A stretch of DNA of 64,000 nt from Artocarpus heterophyllus (Eukaryota; Streptophyta; Magnoliopsida; Rosales; Moraceae): positions 77,501-141,500 of the forward strand of contig JAJQZP010000044.1 of NCBI GenBank assembly GCA_025403435.1, given 5' to 3'. The first letter of the stretch is position 1, and each line of letters starts with the position of its first letter. Positions 58,205 through 64,000 of the stretch are shown here, piece after piece. The notes under the pieces are model-generated. The model worked only from the letters and a program-made list of their open reading frames with translations. It searched no databases and had not been told where the DNA came from. The translations under genes were made by a program, and so were the position numbers.

Positions 58205-58745
58205 ATGGTTAATTACATAATTATTTCTCAATTTATTCCTCTATTCTTAGAAACTACAAAGGTATTATTTAAATTTTAAAAATTTATTTCAAGTTTTTCT
58301 TTGTGAATAAAAAAAATTGGGCAAAATAACATACCTCTTAAATAATTATAAAAAATGTTTTATATATTAAAGACATTATAAAAATCCTAACATAAAATGT
58401 CTAATTTCGCAAAAAATACATTAATAGGGTATTTGACAAGGATGGTTAAAACCAACTTTTTAGTTACCAAATAGTGTAAAACTCTCACATACTACAGTAA
58501 AAGCAAAAAGTTGCTACAATGTGAAGCTCTCATATATTATAGTGTTTGAAACTAAAAAGTTGGTTCTACCTATGATATTTTTTAAAAAAGATTTCTCAGT
58601 AAGAAGTATATATTTTATAAACAAATTAGGTTTAATTAAAAGTATTTTTATATTGTGCTTATGGTTTTTTCTGAAAAAAGTGTATCAAGGATAAAATTGA
58701 AACAAATTTTTTAAATTCAAAGGATGTTTTAATAATTTTTAAAAA
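58205..58745 (+). repeat. Dispersed repeat R, copy 2, carrying a MITE
   Basis: Same block order as 34675-35100. A family A MITE (about 58427-58580) interrupts this copy at a place where copy 1 is uninterrupted. Confidence 0.7.
58427..58580. repeat. MITE family A copy
   Basis: Starts GGGTATTTGACAAGG and contains AACCAACTTTTTAGTTACC, nearly the same as in the 34489 copy, then two CTCTCA(C/T)AT(A/T)CTAC-like cores and an inverted AACTAAAAAGTTGGTT near its right end. Confidence 0.75.
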
Positions 58746-58848
58746 TAAAAAAATATATTATAAAATAATAAAAATTAAAAGATATAATTATATAATTACG
58801 ACAAACATTCCAACTTAGAGTACACATGAAGAAACACAAGTATGGAAG

Positions 58849-58850
<2 letters not shown>

Positions 58851-58890
<40 letters not shown>
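58851..58890. repeat. Poly(A), 40 bp
   Basis: An uninterrupted A40 run. It could be the tail of a retroposed sequence, but no coding or SINE body was recognised to its left. Confidence 0.9.
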
Positions 58891-58892
<2 letters not shown>

Positions 58893-61800
58893 AGAAATGT
58901 CATTGGAACGATCCTTGATTGATGCGACTTCGAATCCAAACGTTAAAAAACTGCCAAAACAAATGGATAAGAGTTGTTTCTCTCTCCTTTTCATCTGCTG
59001 TCAACATGGATGTGTTAGTGATAAGCACTCAAATTTGCTGAGTCAGATCCACAAATGCAACACTTTAATTACGCTAATTATCGCCTGAACTGCTTGTCTA
59101 AGAACCCACTTCATTTGGCATCATGGGATGGATGCCAAAGTTGAAAAGCAACCCATTCTATTATGCAAAAGAATTACTTAACTTTTAATCTCTTTTCGTC
59201 TCTCCTTGATTTGTTTATTATTTTTGTATTTATTGGAGCGGACGTCAAGGCAGTCTTATCGATAGCAGTACGCTATTTGTAACCATAGTTTAAACTCAAA
59301 TTTTAAAAAAAAATTGATTTAGAATTTAAATTTTATAAAAAAAAATTATAATAAAGTTAATTTGAAGTATAATTTTATAGTTTAAACAACATTTTTAAGC
59401 AATTTATTATGTTAATTTTAAGCGTTAAAACTGGTCAAAATTACATTAAAAGAAAGTAAATAAACAAAACTAATATAATTTATACGCCGTTTAAAAAAGG
59501 ATTAGAATCAACAGTTTAGGTTTAAAAACTATAACATATAAGAGTTTTATATTATAGTTTTTACCATAATATGTGAGAGTTTTATATTGTTTAATGTTGT
59601 AACTGATGATTATAACCGTTTTTTTTTTTAAAATAATCTATCAATATAAATCTCACAGTTCAAAATAGACATGTTGGCGGAGTTTTTTTTTCCCCATTGG
59701 CTATTATAAAATTCTCCTGATTGTTTTGGCTGAAAACTCTCCTTTTATTTATTTATTTTGGTTAATTTGAAAGAAACCCTTGACTTGTCAATTTCTTTTT
59801 TAAAATTCCTGTAGTAGTAGTTCAAAGGAAGATAGAAAGTAGACCCACTGGTTGTTGGCTTTTTCAAGGGAATTCAAGTTAAAAAAATTGACACTTCTTC
59901 TGATTGCCCTTTTTAAAATATAATGGTAATTGGCCAGCTTGATGGGGAAACCTGAACTGGTCATAAGCAGCCTCTTGGTTTTGGATAAGGCCATGAACAA
60001 ACTAATCTTTTTCAACAGAAATGATTGAGCTAAAGTACTTCAACTAGATTGGCCTGTCTGTATTTGGTTGTTACTAAATTATATATCGGCTTTCTTTGGG
60101 TGCTATAAATGAAGACAAAAGCTTTAATTTAGAATATGACGATCACAAGGAAAAGCATTAGATTCAGGGGCACGTATCTCATATATGCGAGGAGGCTTGT
60201 TAAAGGCCCATTTGGGATTTGGATTCTGGATTTATTTGTTTATAAGGTATTTATAAGGCGTTTGAGAAGTGAGTTGGAATTAAGGGTTAGAACTAAAAAT
60301 ATTGTAATATATAAAAGCTTTATATTGTAGCATTTTTTTATTTTATACTGTAACATGTGAGAGATTTATATTGTTTGAGTCAAAACTGAGGTAGCCAAAT
60401 ACTTTAAGTCTATGTCTGAATATAACAGAAAGAAGAGAGAGAAAAAATTTATAGCGAGGAGAAAAATGACATTAGAGAATAATGAAAACTTGGATCTTGA
60501 ATTTCTGCTGCCCTTCCTATTAAAAAAAAAAAAAAGAAAATACAAAGAGAGCAAAAGAAACAAATTCTGCTTAATGTTCTTTTGAAGTGCAATAATGTGA
60601 ACCCAAGTAGTAATATACAATTTGTCGATTGAAACGAGAAAGTAGAAACGTACTGGATTTAAATCCAATAATGTGTTGAAACTTGCTTTTTTTGACCCGC
60701 AATAAATAATTGCCATTTTTAAGTTTTGTAGGCACGGACAAAAAAAATATGATTTTGATATACTTCAAATTTTCTGAGGTATGACATATTGTTTAGGTGT
60801 AAAGAATATTCTGATAAAATTTTTAAAAAAATTGTAAATATTAGTAAAAAATATTGATTTTAGTGAGGTTATTTTTTATATATAAAATTTCAAAAGAAAA
60901 AAGAGAAAACTTCGAAAATTTTCTGAAGAAATTTGTAAATGTTGGCAGACAAAATAAACTTTTAATTTTTTTTGGAAAGGAATAAACTTTTAATGTTAAT
61001 AGATTTTTATCGCATTTTGTAGATTTGTAGATTAGCATATATTGATATCAACATATATTTTTTAATGTTAATCATATTGTAGATAGCGAAAGGAAGTTTC
61101 ATAGATAACTATTTACGAGGAATATTAGTAGCACTCTTTTTCTTATTATTATTTTTTTTACGATTTCTCCTTTCACGTGGAATCCACTATCCTATTTTTT
61201 ATTTAAATAATGATTTATTATGTTAGTGGATTCTATGTATCAGACTCTAAATGTAAAGAGTGTGATAGAAGGTGAGAAAGAGAATGTTGTTAGCATTCTT
61301 CAATATCTATAGTTTTTATAATTTTCACGATATTTTTAATGATATAGATATTTTCCCTAAATTTATTTAAATCTAGATTATCGATATTTATAATTGATAT
61401 CAATATTCTCGTTATTAATTATAAGTAGATTTTATAAAGGAAATGTTCACTAATGGCTAAATTTTTTTAAAAAATAAAGAATGAAATTAAGAAGAGAAGA
61501 GAACACATATTTAAATGATTTGACAATGTTTATAGTGCGTACGTCCACAAACTAAGAAAAGAGAGAGAATATATAGCAAGAAGTCTTATGAATAAGTTCT
61601 ATATAAATACAAATTAAGATCAAAAGATAAGTAAGTTACCCAACCTATCAAATCTATTAAAGTCATAAGAATTCTTAATTTGAAAATAAATAAGATTAGA
61701 GTCAAAACTACTAATAAAAGGAACTATATAGTAAGTAGTAAATATTTACTTTTCTAGTAATGGAAGAAAAAAGTCGAAATTTCGTGTAAATCAAGACAAA

Positions 61801-62164
61801 TTGGAAACAAGAATATTACAAATAACGGTTATTTAGATTTTGGATAAATTGTTTATGTTTTTGTTTTCAAAAACAGTGTAAAGGATGAGAATTCTATCTA
61901 GCAATAATTTGCAACCTAGAATGAAAATAAGAAGGAAGTAAACTTAACATAATTTAGATGAAAGAATTAGTGTAGACTTATTACGCTTGGAATGAAATTC
62001 TTTTCTCAATCCTTCTAAAGAAGCATCAGGGTTGGAGTCAATTTTCTTCTCTAATACCTTTGACAAAGCAAACCTAATTCTTGAAATCCATTTACTAATT
62101 CTCCCATCGTTATTTTTCTTTTTTACTTTTCTGATTTCCCTTCCTATAAAAGGAGGCTTTACTT
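58891..62164. other. Gene-free AT-rich DNA with MITE copies
   Basis: Holds family A copies at about 59505-59620 (ends lost) and 60257-60402 (GGCGTTTGAGAAG ... AGCCAAATAC). No credible gene. Short ORFs here are Phe/Lys-rich and lack family features. Confidence 0.45.
60257..60402. repeat. MITE family A copy
   Basis: Begins GGCGTTTGAGAAG and ends GTAGCCAAATAC. Core ATATTGTAGCAT..ACTGTAACATGTGAGAG. Confidence 0.55.
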
Positions 62165-62299
62165 TTCTAAAAAAACTGTCATATGTACGACGACAGTTTT
62201 TATGTCTTTAGTTCTTTTGTATTTTTAAGGTTACGAGTAGGACGGTTTTTAACAACCGTCACTAAATAAGCCTCGTTTAATGTCTATTTTAGTGTAGTG
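62165..62299 (-). mobile_element. CACTA-type transposon terminus
   Basis: On minus it begins CACTACACTAAAATAGAC, the CACTA signature, followed by subterminal inverted motifs: GACGGTTGTTAAAAACCGTC at 62241-62260 and AAAAACTGTC..GACAGTTTTT at about 62170-62201. Clustered short subterminal repeats of this sort are typical of En/Spm elements. The other end was not found in the window, so it is a fragment or small derivative. Confidence 0.55.
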
Positions 62300-62689
62300 T
62301 CACCTCCAGAAATAGAAATGCATCTAAAAAGCATGTGAGAAACAATTTAGCTAAAGCTAAACAGTACAGGTCCAAACCATTGCTGAATAGATGATTTGGC
62401 AAACAGATGACTTGTAATGGTTGTTGGCGTTGTTATAATTGACGTACAAGGATCATATTGGATTAATTTGGATGAAATCCGGTTTTTTAATTGCTTTCCA
62501 AGCCTTGTAATACATATATCTCTAATTAAAAAATCTTTTGATTTTCATTTGGAAACATTAACAAACGTTTTTCTTAGACCATCTTTAACACAAAAGGAAA
62601 TCCCAATGCCAATGTAATATTTATTTATTATTAAAAAGAGTAAACTAACATAACATGCTATTTTATTTGTGCTTCCTTTTTTCTTTTTT
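62300..62689. other. Gene-free DNA
   Basis: Nothing recognisable except a T/C-rich run leading into the retroposon tail. Confidence 0.4.
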
Positions 62690-62790
62690 TCTTTTTTTCT
62701 TTTTTTATTTTTAACTTGAGAGTAGGAGGATTTGAACTCCTCATCTTTAAGTGAAGTCGGATATAGTTTTATCGTTAGGCCATATTTAAA
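62690..62790 (-). mobile_element. tRNA-derived short retroposon (SINE-like), copy 2
   Basis: On minus: box A-like TGGCCTAACGAT (62771-62782), then box B-like GGAGTTCAAATCC (62728-62740) inside a paired T-arm (GAGGA..TCCTC), then CTCAAGTTAAAAATAAAAAAAG as an A-rich tail. The layout matches 29880-29990. Confidence 0.55.
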
Positions 62791-64000
62791 ATCATTTTAT
62801 TAATGCTACTATATATGTGTTGCATTCTATAATTTTATATTTAAAATACATAATAATTATCTTTGGTCACAATTATTAAACTTTGTAAGAGTGAATATAT
62901 AATTCTAAAATAATTTAAGAACATTAATGATTGAATAAAAATCCATATTTCGTCAATAGAAAATATATATGTATATATCAAATTAAAATGTCAAAAATTT
63001 AATATACACTATACTTAGTCTGAAACTTAATATATGTTAAATCTAGTATAAAAATAGTGTTATACTAAAAAGTGATGTTTCTAACTAAATGTTAAATTTG
63101 ATGCATATTGAACAAACATTGCATAAAAAATTGCTCTTATAATTTGCTCTACAATGAAATTAGGTGTAATCACCCCCATCTACAACATCTAAAATCCAAT
63201 ACTACATATATAATTTTCTTATCCATATATCTAGATTTGTTATCTGTCCATTTATATATTACTTATATAAAGTCATAATATATGTTTTGGTACTCTATTT
63301 ATGGGCACGATTATCACTCCAATGCTATCTTCTTTTTTCTTTTTAATTTACTTTTCTTTCTTTCATTCTCTTTTTTTTTTTGGTATTGTTTTTATTTTTC
63401 ATTTTTTCTTTGCACAACGTTAGATCCACCTCACTCTATTTTTCTTTGCTTTAACTTTTATATAGTTAAAAGACGTGTCTATTATATTATATCATATTAT
63501 TTTAAGATATGTCTATATATCTATTGCAAATTATTTTATTCACATGTGTAAGGTGTGTTTTTGACTATTTTTTAAAAAGAAAACAAGGTTTTTTGATAGG
63601 TACTGAAAAAATAACTGTTCAATAGGTATATATTGCAATACTTAAGCATTTTAGTACATTAAAAATGTAATAATTTAAGGATTATTGTTTAATCCAATTC
63701 TTATGATGAGGTCCATAAAAGCAAAAAAAAAAAAAAGGGATTTTAAAGGTAAAAATTATGGCATAGTCTTATATGAGAAAGGAAGGATTTGAAAATAAGC
63801 TGGAAAGCTCAATTATTGCAAAATGTATTGCAATAAATGTTAAAACAAAAATACAGTTTAAGGAGAAAAATACTGTATAATAACATGAAAATTATACAAT
63901 ATTAGAATAATACAGTGTAAGAAAGTACACTGATAAAATTATGTAGTATAAAAAATACACTGTAAAAGTAATGTAGTGTAGAAATTAGACTATTTAAGGT
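62791..64000. other. AT-rich DNA to window end
   Basis: No gene seen. Near the end (63905-63985) ACAGTGTAAG / ACACTGTAAA / AGTGTAGAAA phrases recur every 25-35 bp. Confidence 0.4.

Noticed and set aside
58897..59088. 63-codon ORF just after the 40-bp A run, as a retroposed gene
   Set aside because: A retrocopy's tail should follow, not precede, its body, and the peptide matches nothing I recognise.
62690..62790. Functional tRNA gene
   Set aside because: Box A and box B are present but the acceptor and anticodon stems do not pair convincingly and an A-rich tail follows; a retroposed copy fits better.

Overview
This is nuclear DNA from a flowering plant, most likely a core eudicot. It is AT-rich, its two intact genes have GT-AG introns and plant-specific architectures, and most of the window is plant-type retrotransposons, solo LTRs and small DNA transposons. 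The sequence alone does not fix the species.

Layout. 1-3270: 5' part of a Ty1/copia retrotransposon on the minus strand (LTR, primer site, gag, most of integrase, start of RT), cut by the window edge. 4808-10657: a UBX-domain (PUX8/9-type) gene on plus, 11 exons, 470 codons. 11380-16390: a PMT15/16-type pectin methyltransferase-like gene on minus, 6 exons, 640 codons. The two genes converge, with stop codons about 720 bp apart. 17378-33957: no gene seen, but three solo LTRs with perfect 5-bp target-site duplications (17378-19876, 21251-22641, 31748-33957), a Harbinger-like MITE, a Helitron-like element, several foldback elements and a tRNA-derived short retroposon. The third solo LTR sits inside a probable 4.3-kb Mutator-like foldback element. 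36.9-40.4 kb: local tandem duplications and MITEs. 41697-57272: a complete but dead Ty3/gypsy element (Tat-like, with an antisense gene) bounded by the TSD CAAGA. Inside its antisense gene lies a complete minus-strand Ty1/copia element (47884-54305, TSD ATTGT, 469-bp LTRs differing at about 26 positions by hand count). 57.3-64 kb: AT-rich intergenic DNA with MITEs, a second copy of an older repeat, a CACTA-type terminus and a second tRNA-derived retroposon.

How it fits together. The two host genes are unrelated in pathway: one is a predicted Cdc48/p97 ubiquitin adaptor, the other a predicted Golgi wall-polysaccharide methyltransferase. The rest is a layered transposon record. I found no undescribed gene system. 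The least expected signal is that several unrelated retroelements carry clusters of GC-rich self-complementary motifs inside otherwise AT-rich regulatory DNA: the U3 of two LTR families, the transcribed part of a third, and the leader of the nested copia element. A MITE family with roughly ten copies, each carrying a repeated ACATGCTACAGT-like core, is the most abundant small repeat.
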